A stretch of DNA of 64,000 bases from Borrelia hispanica CRI (GCF_000500065.1 NZ_AYOU01000121.1:248001-312000); one strand, 5' to 3'. Shown: positions 34,815-45,174, counted from the stretch's first letter. A program made the numbers and translations. Notes: a model not told the origin generated them from the letters alone.

Positions 34815-35520
34815 TTTGTTGGTATTATCTTGTAGTTTTTCAAAAAGGGATTTTAGTATTTTGGAATTTAGTGTTATTAATTTCCAAAAAAATTTAATTT
34901 CAATTAATGTATTAGTAGATATTGCTTATAATTTATCTTTTTTAGATTTTGATGTAGTGATTGTTAAAAATTTAAGGAATAAAGAGGAGTTAGATCTTAT
35001 TAATAATAAAGTTGCATTTGGAGATTTTCAAAATGCATATTTTATTAGACAAAATGATATTTTATCGATAAGTATTCTTTCTAAAGAGAAAATTAAAATT
35101 CAAATTTTAGATTTAATAGAGGGATTTTATGGATATAGATTGGGTGTGGTTGTTGATTTTGTGTTTAAAGATCGGCATTATGGGATTGTTATTTTTAATT
35201 TTGATGAAAAAATAGCTAATAATTTGGATATTGATATTGTTAATGATCAAATTAGATATTTAAGTTATAGGTATAAAAATTTGCTTTTTATTTTAGATAA
35301 GAGTGAACTTATTTTGTTAAATATGATTATTAATAATGGTTTTTTTAATTTAATTTATAATTCTATTAATCCTTTTTATATCATTAATGCCATTAGTTCT
35401 AAGGTTTATTCTAATTTTGTAGCACAAATTTCTATTCATTCTTTAAGGTATGTTGTTTTAAGTTATTTGTATAATAATTTTTATATGAGTAGTTTTCCAA
35501 AAAGTATTTTAATTAAATAG
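34795..35520 (+). CDS. Putative lipoprotein overlapping clpP2
   Basis: About 241 residues. A short signal peptide, MRNLFLSLLVLSC, ends in a spirochaete-type lipobox, so the mature protein should begin at that cysteine and be lipidated. The remainder is rich in Ile, Asn, Leu and Phe with no recognisable domain. The frame is open from 34756, inside clpP2; TTG at 34795 (or 34789) is preferred because it gives a normal lipoprotein signal. Either way it overlaps the clpP2 end, so translation is coupled. A link to protein quality control is only suggested by that coupling. Confidence 0.65.
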   Translation: MRNLFLSLLVLSCSFSKRDFSILEFSVINFQKNLISINVLVDIAYNLSFLDFDVVIVKNLRNKEELDLINNKVAFGDFQNAYFIRQNDILSISILSKEKIKIQILDLIEGFYGYRLGVVVDFVFKDRHYGIVIFNFDEKIANNLDIDIVNDQIRYLSYRYKNLLFILDKSELILLNMIINNGFFNLIYNSINPFYIINAISSKVYSNFVAQISIHSLRYVVLSYLYNNFYMSSFPKSILIK

Positions 35521-35539
35521 GTTTTGAAATTTTTAGTTC

Positions 35540-35568
35540 TTGACATCATGATTGCATTGTTATATTAT
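35540..35568 (+). promoter_or_regulatory. Near-consensus promoter of tRNA-Leu
   Basis: TTGACA at 35540-35545, a 17-base spacer and TATTAT at 35563-35568. Transcription would start about four bases before the tRNA 5' end. Confidence 0.8.
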
Positions 35569-35578
35569 TACTACCGAT

Positions 35579-35662
35579 GCCGAAATGGTGGAAGTGGTAG
35601 ACACACAGGACTTAAAATCCTGAGGAGGAAGCTCCGTACCGGTTCAAGTCCGGTTTTCGGTA
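35579..35662 (+). tRNA. tRNA-Leu(UAA)
   Basis: Class II tRNA of 84 bases. The acceptor is GCCGAAA with TTTCGGT (G-T at the first pair), discriminator A. The anticodon arm is CAGGA, loop CTTAAAA, TCCTG, so the anticodon is TAA. The long variable arm GAGGAGGAAGCTCCGT is typical of leucine tRNAs. The T arm is ACCGG, TTCAAGT, CCGGT. CCA is not encoded. It ends three bases from the stop of the convergent DUF368 gene. Confidence 0.97.
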
Positions 35663-35664
35663 TT

Positions 35665-36531
35665 TCAAATTTTAGGATTATTGTTATTATTGAATAGGTT
35701 GTTTATATAAATTCCGCCAATAAATAAGATAATTGAAAAGACATAAATTTGTGGGCTAAATTTTATTTGAAGTTTGGTTGTAAGAAATATTATTTGTATA
35801 ATTGTTCCTGAAATTAGTCCTATAGATAGATATAGAAAATCGATTAAATATTTTTCCATTGTTTTTTTAATTATTATTATTGTAATTCCTATTCCTATTA
35901 TTGTAAAAGTGCTAAATATGATACATGGTATTATTTTAATTTGTGCTATTATGTTGATTATTTCTTTATAAGTTCCAAGACTTAATAATATGAGTGAACC
36001 TGAGATACCTGGTAATATCATTGCGGAACCACCTATTATTCCTGAACAGGCAAGTAATAAATAGTATTGAATTGAGGTTTTATCTTGATTTGTTGTTAGT
36101 TTTAGTGATACGTCATGATGCTTTAGGATTAAGAGCAATAGTATAGTTAAAAGGCCAGATGTAAATAATAAGTATTTATTAATTTTTGTATTGATGTTAA
36201 ATGTTGAATTTGTATTAATTTCTTTTTTTAATGTAAATATACTTCCTAGGATTAATCCTATAAAAAATATATTTAAATACATTTCTTTTGTTGAATTGTC
36301 TAAAATATAGTTTTTAAGTATTTTTGCAAATATTGTTGTTGAGGTTAATATTCCAAGTGATAATTTCCCTAAAAAAATTATGTTTTCTTTTACTTTTTTT
36401 AGTTTTATAAGACTTGTTGACGAATAAATGATGTTATAGTATATTCCTGTTATTAAGGCTATCGTGCCTCCTGAAATGCCTGGTATTATACTTGCGATAC
36501 CAATTAAGAGGCCTTTTATATAAATTCCCAT
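35665..36531 (-). CDS. DUF368 family polyprenyl-phosphate transporter
   Basis: Integral membrane protein of 288 residues with about eight helices. It has two PGISGG-type re-entrant motifs: SIIPGISGGTIALITGIY near the N-terminus and MILPGISGSLILLSLGTY near residue 180, an internal duplication typical of the family. DUF368 proteins were recently shown in other bacteria to return undecaprenyl phosphate to the cytoplasmic leaflet for envelope synthesis. That role would fit the MurG and PBP genes in this window. Start ATG at 36531 without a clear ribosome site. It may be co-transcribed with the MazG-like gene upstream. Confidence 0.87.
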   Translation of the reverse strand: MGIYIKGLLIGIASIIPGISGGTIALITGIYYNIIYSSTSLIKLKKVKENIIFLGKLSLGILTSTTIFAKILKNYILDNSTKEMYLNIFFIGLILGSIFTLKKEINTNSTFNINTKINKYLLFTSGLLTILLLLILKHHDVSLKLTTNQDKTSIQYYLLLACSGIIGGSAMILPGISGSLILLSLGTYKEIINIIAQIKIIPCIIFSTFTIIGIGITIIIIKKTMEKYLIDFLYLSIGLISGTIIQIIFLTTKLQIKFSPQIYVFSIILFIGGIYINNLFNNNNNPKI

Positions 36532-36564
36532 AGTAATTTATGTATTTACATAGAATTAATGTTT

Positions 36565-36894
36565 TTATCTCTCATCACCCTCACCACTAATTGTACCGTT
36601 TTTATGTCTTTTTTTTAACTTTTCTAGATTGGTTATTGCAACATCTTCAAGTGTTATGCCAAGGTTATTACTTAAATTTGAAATATACCACAATACGTCA
36701 CCAAGTTCTTTCTTTATTGCTAATAAATATTCTTCATCAAGGATATATTCTCTATCTCGACCTAATTTTTTTATTTTTTCTACCACCTCTCCTGTTTCTC
36801 CAGCAAGTCCAAGTGTGGTTAAAATCAATTCTTCTTTTTTGTTTTTATATTTTGCAGTTTGCTTAGCTTTTGTTTGATATTCATTTAATTCCAT
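36565..36894 (-). CDS. MazG-like nucleotide pyrophosphohydrolase
   Basis: A 109-residue all-alpha NTP pyrophosphatase. The metal-binding helices show GLAGETGEVVEKIKK (the E..E motif near residues 33-37) and KKELGDVLWYISNL (E..D motif near residue 65). The single short domain resembles phage gp37/RS21-C6-type proteins rather than full MazG. Such enzymes clear non-canonical nucleotides such as modified dCTP. The ATG is preceded by a weak site. It lies 33 bases upstream of the DUF368 gene on the same strand. Confidence 0.83.
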   Translation of the reverse strand: MELNEYQTKAKQTAKYKNKKEELILTTLGLAGETGEVVEKIKKLGRDREYILDEEYLLAIKKELGDVLWYISNLSNNLGITLEDVAITNLEKLKKRHKNGTISGEGDER

Positions 36895-36992
36895 AATTAA
36901 GACTAGTGTAATATAGTTTTTATTTATTTACAAGTTTATTTATTATTTCTTTTTTTTTAAAGTTTTATTATATTAATTGGGGTTTAGCTATT

Positions 36993-37880
36993 ATGAGTAA
37001 ATGTATTCTTTTATTTGCAATTCTATTCTTTTTTGCACAATTTAATTACATATATTCTTATCCTGAGATACAAAGTTTTTCAAATAAAGATCCTGTTTTT
37101 TATGATCTGAGAAGAAAAATTGTTAAATATAATAAAAGAGAAAATGTTCCTTTGTTTATTTATTTATATCGAGTAAGGGAAGGTGATACTTTTTTTAGGA
37201 TTGCAAATAAATTAAATGGTTGGCAAGCTAGTATTGCTACAATTAACATGTTAGATTCTCCTGTTTTAAAGGTAGGACAAGAAATTTTATTCCCCAGTAA
37301 GAAAGGTCTTTTTATCCTTAATAGTAAGGAATATAGATTTAATAATTTACTCTTAGCAACAAGGGATTTAAAAAAAGCAGAAAAAATAAAAATTAAGAGA
37401 AATAATAAGATTTATGATTTTTATTTTTTTGATTCGATTGAACAGCCAAAATTAAGTTTTTTTTCAACTACAGAAATGCTTTTCTTTTTAAATTCTGATT
37501 TTATTTTTCCTTTGAAGAAATTTATTATAAGTTCTGATTTTGGCTTTAGACCAGATCCTTTTACTGGTGTTAACAATTTTCATACAGGTATAGATCTTGC
37601 AGCTCCAATTAACACTTTGGTTTTTTGTTCAGCTTATGGTGTTGTAGGTTTAGTTGGGTTTAATAATGTTTATGGTAATTTTGTTGTTGTTGAACATAAA
37701 AATAATGTTAAATCTCTTTATGGACATCTTAATTCTTATTTTGTCAAAAGGGGGGATATTTTAAGAACAGGAGATATTATTGGTAAAGTAGGACAAACTG
37801 GTAGATCTACAGGGCCTCATTTACATTTTGAAATATTAAAGAGAGATGCTCCTGTTAATCCTATAACAATTTTAAAATAG
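36993..37880 (+). CDS. LysM and M23 metallopeptidase protein
   Basis: Exported putative peptidoglycan endopeptidase, 295 residues. A signal peptide (residues 1-24) is followed by a LysM domain at about 57-102 (YRVREGDTFFRIANKLNG). An M23 domain occupies about 180-292, with all zinc and catalytic residues: HTGIDLAAP, YGHLNSYF and GPHLHFEI. It should therefore be active, unlike many EnvC-type activators. ATG at 36993 follows GGGG by ten bases. It stands alone between the divergent MazG-like gene and the convergent rrp2. Confidence 0.92.
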   Translation: MSKCILLFAILFFFAQFNYIYSYPEIQSFSNKDPVFYDLRRKIVKYNKRENVPLFIYLYRVREGDTFFRIANKLNGWQASIATINMLDSPVLKVGQEILFPSKKGLFILNSKEYRFNNLLLATRDLKKAEKIKIKRNNKIYDFYFFDSIEQPKLSFFSTTEMLFFLNSDFIFPLKKFIISSDFGFRPDPFTGVNNFHTGIDLAAPINTLVFCSAYGVVGLVGFNNVYGNFVVVEHKNNVKSLYGHLNSYFVKRGDILRTGDIIGKVGQTGRSTGPHLHFEILKRDAPVNPITILK

Positions 37881-38095
37881 ACAAAATTATATTATTAAAT
37901 TGTGTTTATTATTATGTTATATTTTAAGATAAATTTAAATATAAGGGTGTAATTTTTTGCTACACTTTATTTAAAAGATTTATTTAATATGTTTCGACTT
38001 GATATATTATTGTTGCTATTGGAATTTTTTTAGTATAAAAAATATACATCATCAGATAATGGCTATATTGTTTTATATTGATTATTAATTAATAG

Positions 38096-39451
38096 TTAAT
38101 GTATGTTATACTCTGTGATTTTATTGTGTAAAGTTTTTCTTCCAATTTTAAGTATTTCAGCACATTTACTTTTATTATTCTTTGAATGAAGAAGTGTTTG
38201 TTTGATGATCTCTTTTTCTGCTTCTTTTAAGCTTATTCCTATTGGTAGTGTTATATTGAATGTTTGATTTGTGTTATTTTTGATTTTAGGAGGTAGGTCA
38301 TCTTTAACAATTTGTTTCCCTTTAGATAAGATTAATGCACTCTCAAGTACATTTTTTAATTCTCTAATATTTCCTGGCCAATCATATGCATAAAGAGCTT
38401 TTAGTGCATCATTGGAAATACTTTTTTCTTCTTTATTATTTTCACTTGCAACATCTTTAATTAATATTTTTGTTAAATTTGGAATGTCATCTTTTCTTTC
38501 TCTTAATGGTGGAATATTTATATTTATTATATTAAGTCTATAAAATAAATCTTCTCTAAATTTTCCTTTTTGAATTTCTTCTTCAATATTTTTATTTGTT
38601 GCTGTTAGTAACCTAATGTCAACTTGCATAGTGGTCTCTCCGCCTACTCGTTCAAATGTTTTATTTTGCAGTACTCTTAGTAATTTTACTTGTACTTCAG
38701 GTGATACTTCTACTATTTCGTCTAAAAATATGGTTCCTTTATCTGCTAGTTCAAATCTACCTTTTTTTTGAGAAATTGCACCTGTGAATGCTCCTTTTTC
38801 ATGTCCAAAAAGTTCGCTCTCAAGTATGCTTTCAGATAGTGCGGCACAATTGACTTTAATAAAAGGTTTGTCGTTTCTATTTGATAAATCAAATATTGCA
38901 TCTGCTATTACTTCTTTTCCAACACCGCTTTCTCCAGTTATTAGAACAGATGCTTTTGATTTTGCAATTTTTTTTACAAGTTCTAAGATTTTTTGCATTA
39001 TAAGTGATTTTCCAAATATTTCTTCATAATAGCTTAAATTTTTTCGTATAATTACGTTTTTTTGTAATATGTTTTGTTGTTTTTTATCATTCTTTTTTTT
39101 TAGAGCTCGCTTGATGATTAATAATAATCTTTCAAGGTCAACAGGTTTTGTTAAAAAGTCATAAGCACCTTCTCGCATAGCATCAACAGCTGAATCTACA
39201 GTGCCATGTGCTGTAAGAATGATAAAAGGTATATTTGGATTTCTGTCTTTTACAATTTTTAATAATTCTTCTCCTGATATTTGAGGCATTCTAAGATCAG
39301 AGATTATAGCATCGATTTTTTCATTTTGAATTGTTTCAAGCGCTTCTTCGCCATCACTAGCAGTAAATACAAAGTAACCCTCTTCTTCAAGATAAGTTGC
39401 TATTCCTTCTCGTATGTTTTTTTCATCATCTGCTACTAATAATTTACTCAT
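38096..39451 (-). CDS. rrp2: Sigma-54 response regulator Rrp2
   Basis: NtrC-type enhancer-binding activator, 451 residues. The receiver domain at 1-120 has the phospho-acceptor D52 in IISDLRMPQ and K102 region TKPVDL. The AAA+ domain at about 145-370 has GESGVGKEV, the sigma-54 contact loop GAFTGA, and GTIFLDEI. The C-terminal Fis-type helix-turn-helix includes CAEILKIGRKTLHNKI. In B. burgdorferi Rrp2 switches on rpoS through sigma-54. The rpoS gene and its sigma-54 promoter lie 7.5 kb away in this window. The ATG overlaps the hk2 end by eight bases, so the two are coupled. There is no helical reason to doubt activity. Confidence 0.97.
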   Translation of the reverse strand: MSKLLVADDEKNIREGIATYLEEEGYFVFTASDGEEALETIQNEKIDAIISDLRMPQISGEELLKIVKDRNPNIPFIILTAHGTVDSAVDAMREGAYDFLTKPVDLERLLLIIKRALKKKNDKKQQNILQKNVIIRKNLSYYEEIFGKSLIMQKILELVKKIAKSKASVLITGESGVGKEVIADAIFDLSNRNDKPFIKVNCAALSESILESELFGHEKGAFTGAISQKKGRFELADKGTIFLDEIVEVSPEVQVKLLRVLQNKTFERVGGETTMQVDIRLLTATNKNIEEEIQKGKFREDLFYRLNIININIPPLRERKDDIPNLTKILIKDVASENNKEEKSISNDALKALYAYDWPGNIRELKNVLESALILSKGKQIVKDDLPPKIKNNTNQTFNITLPIGISLKEAEKEIIKQTLLHSKNNKSKCAEILKIGRKTLHNKITEYNIH

Positions 39452-40604
39452 TTTCTAAACATCCTTCAATTAAAATTTTGCCCTTATTTAGTTTTGGAAG
39501 TGTTATTGTAAAAGATGTTCCTTTCATTTCTTTACTTTCTACAAAAATTTCACCACCATGTTCTTTAACTATTTTATAGGAAATGGTGAGTCCTATACCA
39601 CTTCCATTTTCTTTTGTACTGAATTGGGGTTTAAATATATCGTCTTTTGTTTCGTTTTTTATTCCATTAGCATTATCTTTAATAGAAATATAAATGTTAT
39701 CTTCATTTTCATGAGTAAATATTTCTATTTTTTTTATTTTTTTATTTGATTCAAGTAATGCTTCTTCTGCATTTTTGACTATGTTAATAATTACTTGTCT
39801 TATAAGTTTTTCATCAATTAATACAAAGCTTACTTTTTTTAAACCGAGTATAAATTTAATATTTTTGTTTTTTAATTCTGGATTTAATAGATTATATACA
39901 CTTTTTATAATGTCTGAGATATCTCTTTTTTGTGGCATTATTTTTATTGGTCTTACTGTTAATAAAAAATCTGTTACTGTTTTGTCCATTCTATTTATTT
40001 CTTCTTTAATTATTTTAAAGTAATGATTTGCTTTTTTGCTTTCGATGTTTTGTCTATCTATTTCTTTTTTAAGTAGTTGTAAATTTATATCAATTGCTCC
40101 TAGAGGATTTTTGATTTCATGTGCTATGTTTCTTGCATGTCTTGTAAATGCAGCTAAAGCTTCAGCTCTTCTAAAGAGTTCTTCTTTATGTTTTTTATCT
40201 TTAATATCTTCAATTAAAATGATATTGCCTTCAAGTTTTTGATCTCTTACATATGGCATAAATGATATTTTGATATATATATTTGTTGAAATTTGTACTT
40301 CAAATCCTATTATTTTATCTTCATTTGTTGCTAGTTCTTCTATGAGATTTGTTAGTGTTGGAATTGAAATATCTTTAAGAGTTTCTAATTTATATTTGGG
40401 GCTTATAGATAGAATTTGAAATAACATTTTGTTTAGATAAATTATGTTGTTGATTTTATCAAGTACCATAATTCCTTCATTAATAGATGCAAAAATACCA
40501 TCATATATTTCTATTTTTTTATAAATATCTTGTATGAATTTAAGTTTTTGGTCACTTGATAATTTATTTAATTTAGTCAATGTTTTTTTTAAAAATTTGC
40601 TCAT
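39444..40604 (-). CDS. hk2: Sensor histidine kinase Hk2
   Basis: Cognate kinase of Rrp2, 386 residues, with no membrane helix, so a cytoplasmic sensor. A PAS-like domain covers about residues 35-140 (GIFASINEGIMVLDKINNII). The HisKA domain has the H-box FTRHARNIAHEIKNPLGAI. The HATPase domain shows NIVKNAEEAL, DNANGI and GSGIGLTISYKIVKEHGG. Its start codon overlaps the stop of the holB gene (TAATG) and its end overlaps rrp2, placing it inside a five-gene operon headed by murG. The signal is unknown. In B. burgdorferi acetyl phosphate can also supply Rrp2 phosphate. Confidence 0.95.
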   Translation of the reverse strand: MSKFLKKTLTKLNKLSSDQKLKFIQDIYKKIEIYDGIFASINEGIMVLDKINNIIYLNKMLFQILSISPKYKLETLKDISIPTLTNLIEELATNEDKIIGFEVQISTNIYIKISFMPYVRDQKLEGNIILIEDIKDKKHKEELFRRAEALAAFTRHARNIAHEIKNPLGAIDINLQLLKKEIDRQNIESKKANHYFKIIKEEINRMDKTVTDFLLTVRPIKIMPQKRDISDIIKSVYNLLNPELKNKNIKFILGLKKVSFVLIDEKLIRQVIINIVKNAEEALLESNKKIKKIEIFTHENEDNIYISIKDNANGIKNETKDDIFKPQFSTKENGSGIGLTISYKIVKEHGGEIFVESKEMKGTSFTITLPKLNKGKILIEGCLENE

Positions 40605-41647
40605 TAATCCTCATAATGTAACATTAGATTTTCGATTATTAATTTTTTATTTTGATTGTAAGGATTATATTTCAGTATGTATTTTAAATATTCTAATCTT
40701 TGTAAGTATGTGTTTATATCTAAATTTTGGTTTAAAAATTCATTTCTAAGTTGGCTTATAAGTTCTTCTAAAAAGAGACCGAATATGTTGTCGTCTTTTA
40801 TGAAATTAATTGAACTTAGATTAAATATACTTTGTTTTTCTTGTATGATATTTAAAATTTTTTTAACTTCTTCTTGTAATTTTGTGTGTTCTTCGCTATT
40901 AAATGATTTAAAGTATTCTTCTATTGTAAGCTTGTCATTTTTTTTAAAAGTTTCCTGAAAGAGATTAATTTCAAATTCTCTGTTTTCTTTTTTGAATGTG
41001 TATATTCTAAGTCTTGATAAAATTGTTTTTGGAATTTTGTTTTTATTTCTTGTAGTTAAAATGAAATAGATCTTTGAAGGTGGTTCTTCTAGTATTTTTA
41101 ATAATGCATTATAGACATTAAAATTAAGGTTTTCAATTTTATTAATGTAAATTACCTTTATCTTGTTTTTTTCAGATAATACCCAATGTTTAATTGTTCT
41201 AACATCCTTAATTGTAATGTTAAAATTTATCTCTTTAATTATTTCTTCAATTTTATTAATAAGTTCTTTTTTTGTTGTGTCATTGTATTGATTGTTATAG
41301 TAGACATTATTAATAAAATTGATATTTGTTTCTATTTTTTTTAAATTTTTGTCACTACTAAAGTTGTATTTTGCAAAGATAATATTTTTAACATATTCTA
41401 GATATCGATTTATAACTTCGTTTGATGTTGAGCTGAGATAAGCTTTTGCTTCCACTATATTAAGATCTGAGAGAATAATTAAATTAGGATTTGTTAAATT
41501 TTTTATGTTTAGAATTTCTTTTGCGAGTGCAATTGCAGTTGTCTTTTTAAAAGAAAATCTTTCTCCCCAAAAAAGCATTGCATTTGGTAAATTTTCTTTT
41601 TTGTATTCATTAATTATTGTTTTAGCTATTTCAGGTAATATTTTCAT
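40604..41647 (-). CDS. DNA polymerase III delta-prime-like clamp loader subunit
   Basis: 347 residues of the clamp-loader AAA+ fold. The N-terminus LPNAMLFWGERFSFKKTTAIALAKEIL stands where the P-loop should be. It keeps KKTT but lacks the glycines, so ATP binding is doubtful, as in delta-prime generally. VIYINKIENLNFNVYNALLKILEEPP and the sensor-1/SRC region TILSRLRIYTF (SRL instead of SRC) confirm the family. No zinc module cysteines are present. It loads the beta clamp at the replication fork. The gene lies between cvpA and hk2 in a tight operon, which ties replication and regulatory genes to one transcript. Confidence 0.8.
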   Translation of the reverse strand: MKILPEIAKTIINEYKKENLPNAMLFWGERFSFKKTTAIALAKEILNIKNLTNPNLIILSDLNIVEAKAYLSSTSNEVINRYLEYVKNIIFAKYNFSSDKNLKKIETNINFINNVYYNNQYNDTTKKELINKIEEIIKEINFNITIKDVRTIKHWVLSEKNKIKVIYINKIENLNFNVYNALLKILEEPPSKIYFILTTRNKNKIPKTILSRLRIYTFKKENREFEINLFQETFKKNDKLTIEEYFKSFNSEEHTKLQEEVKKILNIIQEKQSIFNLSSINFIKDDNIFGLFLEELISQLRNEFLNQNLDINTYLQRLEYLKYILKYNPYNQNKKLIIENLMLHYED

Positions 41648-41664
41648 ATTTTTACTTCTCTTTG

Positions 41665-42147
41665 CTATGTTTTTGATATTTTAAATAGGTAATTTATTCC
41701 AGGATTGAGATATTCAAGAAAGTTACTTCCTTCTAAGAAATAGCTAGGATTAAATATTTGTTGAGCATGAATTATATATACTACAATTGCTATTATTCCA
41801 AAAGCTTCAAGTAAACCAAGTACAAGACCAAGTATTCTGTTGAAAAATAGTAATTTAAGATGACTTATTATTGATTCAATTAATGCTTGTAAAATCAAAA
41901 ATCCTATGTGTATTACTAGGAAAAATACTAATAGTGCTTGAACATATGATAAATCAAGGATTGGCGATATTAATATCTTGAAATCATTAGTTTTATTGTA
42001 AAGTAAAAATATTAAAGTAAAAATTTCGACAAATCCAGTAATTTCTTTAATAAAACCTCGTAAAAATCCTCTGAGTCCTAATGATGTAAAAATTATTATT
42101 ATTAATATGTCAACTATGCCTGTTATTTTAAAAGGATTGTTTAGCAT
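41665..42147 (-). CDS. cvpA: CvpA-family membrane protein
   Basis: 160 residues with four predicted helices: [27 protein letters not shown] at the start is the CvpA signature with conserved RGF.(K/R)E, and the fourth helix is around residues 105-130. The family is named for colicin V production in E. coli but its direct role is unsettled. Loss often affects envelope stress or filamentation. The ATG at 42147 lies within the end of murG (20-base overlap) with GAGGA five bases upstream, so it is translationally coupled to murG. Confidence 0.85.
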   Translation of the reverse strand: MLNNPFKITGIVDILIIIIFTSLGLRGFLRGFIKEITGFVEIFTLIFLLYNKTNDFKILISPILDLSYVQALLVFFLVIHIGFLILQALIESIISHLKLLFFNRILGLVLGLLEAFGIIAIVVYIIHAQQIFNPSYFLEGSNFLEYLNPGINYLFKISKT

Positions 42148-43237
42148 TTATGTCCTCAAATTCCTTTAATAATAGATTGGCTATTATATTTGATGAATCT
42201 TGATTGTGAAATTTTTTTATATTCTGTTTTATTATATTAAATTTTTCTTTATTATCTAAAATTTCTTTTATCAAGTTTATGATTTTAATTTCATTTAAGT
42301 CATCCTCATCTATTTTTAAACATGCATTTTGATTTACTAATAAATTTGCATTTTTAACTTGATCTCCTCGTGAGCCCTTTATAAATGGAACAAGTATTGC
42401 GCATGCACCAGCATTTGCAAATTCCTTAATGGCCCCAGCTCCGGCTCTGCTTATTATTATATCTGAAAATTTTATTATACTTGCCATTTCTTCTGCATTA
42501 AAAAATTGTCTTCTTAGATAATTGTCTTCTCTAGTTGGATCTACATTTTTGCCACATTGGTGAATAAAATAGACATCAATCTTGTTTTTTATATTTATAA
42601 CTAATTTGTTTAAAATTTCTGCTCCAAGGGAACCCCCAATTATGCTAATTATGGGTTTTTGTGTATTTTGAGTTAAATTCTTGATTATATCTGATTTTGG
42701 ATTTAGAAATTCTTTTCTTATTGGTGATCCTGTATATAAGACATTTTTATTTTTAAAATATTTTGTGCTTTCTTGAAAGCTTATATGTATTTTGTGTGCA
42801 AATTTTGAGTTAATTTTTGTTGCAAGTCCAGGATCAAGATCCATTTCGTGAGTTATACTTTTTACTCCAAGTAAGCTTGCTGCAATAATAGGAGGACTTG
42901 ATACAAAACCACCAGTTGCATATATGATTTGTGGTTTATATTTTTGTATGATGAGAAAGCTTTTTATTATTCCAAATATTACTTTGAAAAAATCAGTGAA
43001 ATTTTGTAAAGAGAAATATCTTCTGAGTTTCCCTGATGGAATTGCAATAAATTTGATGTATTCGTATTCTTGAATAAGTTTTTCTTCTATTGAATTTTTT
43101 TTCCCCAGCCAAAAAAATTCAATATTTGTATCGTATTCTTTTAATTTGGAAATTATTGCTATTCCTGGAAAGATATGTCCTCCTGTGCCCCCTCCTGTAA
43201 AAAAAATCCTTTTCTTAGTGTTTATATACTCTTGCAT
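42128..43237 (-). CDS. murG: MurG, lipid II synthase
   Basis: Peripheral membrane glycosyltransferase that adds N-acetylglucosamine to lipid I, 369 residues. [17 protein letters not shown] is the G-loop. [23 protein letters not shown] carries a family H/E stretch, with D instead of the more usual N in HEQN-type sequences. [13 protein letters not shown] is the second G-loop. [26 protein letters not shown] binds UDP-GlcNAc. It heads the operon murG-cvpA-holB-hk2-rrp2. The ATG at 43237 has no strong ribosome site but the N-terminus matches the family. Confidence 0.96.
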   Translation of the reverse strand: MQEYINTKKRIFFTGGGTGGHIFPGIAIISKLKEYDTNIEFFWLGKKNSIEEKLIQEYEYIKFIAIPSGKLRRYFSLQNFTDFFKVIFGIIKSFLIIQKYKPQIIYATGGFVSSPPIIAASLLGVKSITHEMDLDPGLATKINSKFAHKIHISFQESTKYFKNKNVLYTGSPIRKEFLNPKSDIIKNLTQNTQKPIISIIGGSLGAEILNKLVINIKNKIDVYFIHQCGKNVDPTREDNYLRRQFFNAEEMASIIKFSDIIISRAGAGAIKEFANAGACAILVPFIKGSRGDQVKNANLLVNQNACLKIDEDDLNEIKIINLIKEILDNKEKFNIIKQNIKKFHNQDSSNIIANLLLKEFEDINAKQSF

Positions 43238-43366
43238 CTATTGTTTAAATCCCTACATTTTTTATTTTAATTTAATAACATATTTTAATGCAAATATTGT
43301 ATCTTTTATTTTAGAGAATCGATCATTTATTATACTAAAATAAATAGTTTTTATTATTGCAATATG

Positions 43367-44161
43367 TTAAAAACTGTTTTTTAAAAAAAATTCAATTTGA
43401 ATGTCTTTTTTTTTCGAATTATTGTTTAGAGTAGAATGTTTTATTATTGAATGAGTAACTTTAGTTGCTTGTTTTAATGCATATTCTATTTCATATGTTT
43501 CAAGATATCCTATTAGCAAGCTTGTAAATAGGTCTCCTGTTCCACTAAAATTTTGTTCTAATTTTTCTAAAAAAAATTCTGAATATTCCTTTGTTTTTGT
43601 ATTGTAAGCAGCAGTTCCTATGAAATTGTCTTTTTCTATGCTTGTAACTATAATTGTTCCTTTTATTTCAAGCTTTGATGTTGCTTTTATTATTTCATCT
43701 TTATTTCTAATTTTTTCAGTTTTTGCTAACATTTTTAGCTCTGTAATATTTGGTGTTATTATATCTGCATGTTTTATTATTTCTCTAAAACCACTTACTA
43801 TTTTGTAATCAAAAGTAGGATAGAGCATGTTATTGTCTGCAAAAACAGGATCGATTATTATTTTTTCAAATTCAAATAGTTTGAGAGTTTGTTCTATTAT
43901 TTTATGTTGTTTGTTGTTTCCAAGAAATCCACTATAAAATATATCAAAATTTTCATTTTGATTTTTCCAGGATAATATAAACTTTGTTAATTTATTTGTT
44001 AAATCTATTATTTCGAATTCTTTGTAATTTGTTGTTGCAGAGAGAACAGAAGTTACTAGTGGACAAACTTGAATATTAAATGATGATATTACTGGTATGC
44101 ATATTGTAAGTGATGCTTTACCTATGGTTGAAATATCATGCATGGCTAATACGCGTTTCAT
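43367..44161 (-). CDS. pdxK: Pyridoxal/pyridoxine kinase
   Basis: Phosphorylates vitamin B6 vitamers to give pyridoxal 5'-phosphate, 264 residues, ribokinase-like fold. The start [18 protein letters not shown], the substrate segment [20 protein letters not shown] and the anion-hole motif [15 protein letters not shown] all fit PdxK/PdxY. Borrelia lacks de novo B6 synthesis, so salvage is needed. Its ATG overlaps the tsaD stop by four bases. It is last of the run deacetylase-tsaD-pdxK downstream of rpoS. Confidence 0.9.
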   Translation of the reverse strand: MKRVLAMHDISTIGKASLTICIPVISSFNIQVCPLVTSVLSATTNYKEFEIIDLTNKLTKFILSWKNQNENFDIFYSGFLGNNKQHKIIEQTLKLFEFEKIIIDPVFADNNMLYPTFDYKIVSGFREIIKHADIITPNITELKMLAKTEKIRNKDEIIKATSKLEIKGTIIVTSIEKDNFIGTAAYNTKTKEYSEFFLEKLEQNFSGTGDLFTSLLIGYLETYEIEYALKQATKVTHSIIKHSTLNNNSKKKDIQIEFFLKNSF

Positions 44162-45174
44162 AATTTTACTCCTTTTTTATATTTATAATTTTCTATTCTG
44201 GAGTTTGCATTAGTTTCAATGGGACTTGCTCCATATTTTAAATACATAAGATATCCAATTCCTGCAATCATTGCTCCGTTGTCTGTACAAAGGTCAATTG
44301 GGGGATAGTATGTTTCTATTTCAAGGTTTTTAATTTTTTCTCTTAAATAAAGATTGCTTGCGACTCCTCCAGATATTATTAATTTTTTTATGTTAGTATC
44401 CTTTATTGCTCTTTTTATTGGAATTATTAAATTTTCAAAAGCTGCTCTTTGAAAACTGGCAGCAATATTGTTATTTGTTGTTTTGGCATTGTCATTTTTA
44501 AATTTTTCAAGTTGATGTATGCATGCTGTTTTGAGTCCCGAATATGAGAAGTCGTATCTATTTTCTTTTTTGTCAAAAATTGTAATTGGAAAATTAAATG
44601 CATATTGGTTGCCGTCTATAGCCAATTTTTCTATATTTGGGCCACCAGGAAATCCCATGTTATAATGTTTTGCTATTTTGTCAAATGCTTCTCCACAAGC
44701 ATCATCAAGTGTCCTTCCAAGTATTGCAATATCATCAAAATTATTTTGTTTGGCAAGTATTGTATGCCCTCCACTTAATACTAATGATAGAAATGGATAT
44801 TCTATTGTGTGATTTAGCAAAGGTGCATAAAGATGTCCTAAAATATGATCAATACAAATTAGAGGTTTTTTTAAGGCAATGGATAGTCCTTTGGCAAAGT
44901 TTACACCAACAATTAAAGAGCCAATAAGCCCAGGTTTAGATGTAACTGCTATTAAATCTATTTCAGATATATTTATTTGAGCACTTGTTATGGCTTGTTG
45001 GCAAACATACATAATGAATTCTGTATGTAGTCTTGAGGCAATTTCTGGTACTATTCCGTAATATTTTTTGTGTTCTTTTTGACTAAGTTTAATGTTGCTT
45101 AAAATTGTTTTGCCATTTTCTACTATAGCTGCACAACAATCATCACATGAGCTTTCTATTCCAAGTACCTTCAT
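44158..45174 (-). CDS. tsaD: tRNA threonylcarbamoyltransferase TsaD
   Basis: Transfers the threonylcarbamoyl group to A37 of tRNA with TsaB and TsaE, 338 residues, ASKHA fold. The N-terminus [19 protein letters not shown], the metal motif [11 protein letters not shown] (H-x3-H), [10 protein letters not shown], and [12 protein letters not shown] all match. It was formerly called O-sialoglycoprotease (gcp). The Sua5 enzyme that makes its substrate is at 7159-8160. Its start lies inside the upstream deacetylase gene (32-base overlap) and its end overlaps pdxK, so the three are translated as a block. Confidence 0.96.
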   Translation of the reverse strand: MKVLGIESSCDDCCAAIVENGKTILSNIKLSQKEHKKYYGIVPEIASRLHTEFIMYVCQQAITSAQINISEIDLIAVTSKPGLIGSLIVGVNFAKGLSIALKKPLICIDHILGHLYAPLLNHTIEYPFLSLVLSGGHTILAKQNNFDDIAILGRTLDDACGEAFDKIAKHYNMGFPGGPNIEKLAIDGNQYAFNFPITIFDKKENRYDFSYSGLKTACIHQLEKFKNDNAKTTNNNIAASFQRAAFENLIIPIKRAIKDTNIKKLIISGGVASNLYLREKIKNLEIETYYPPIDLCTDNGAMIAGIGYLMYLKYGASPIETNANSRIENYKYKKGVKL

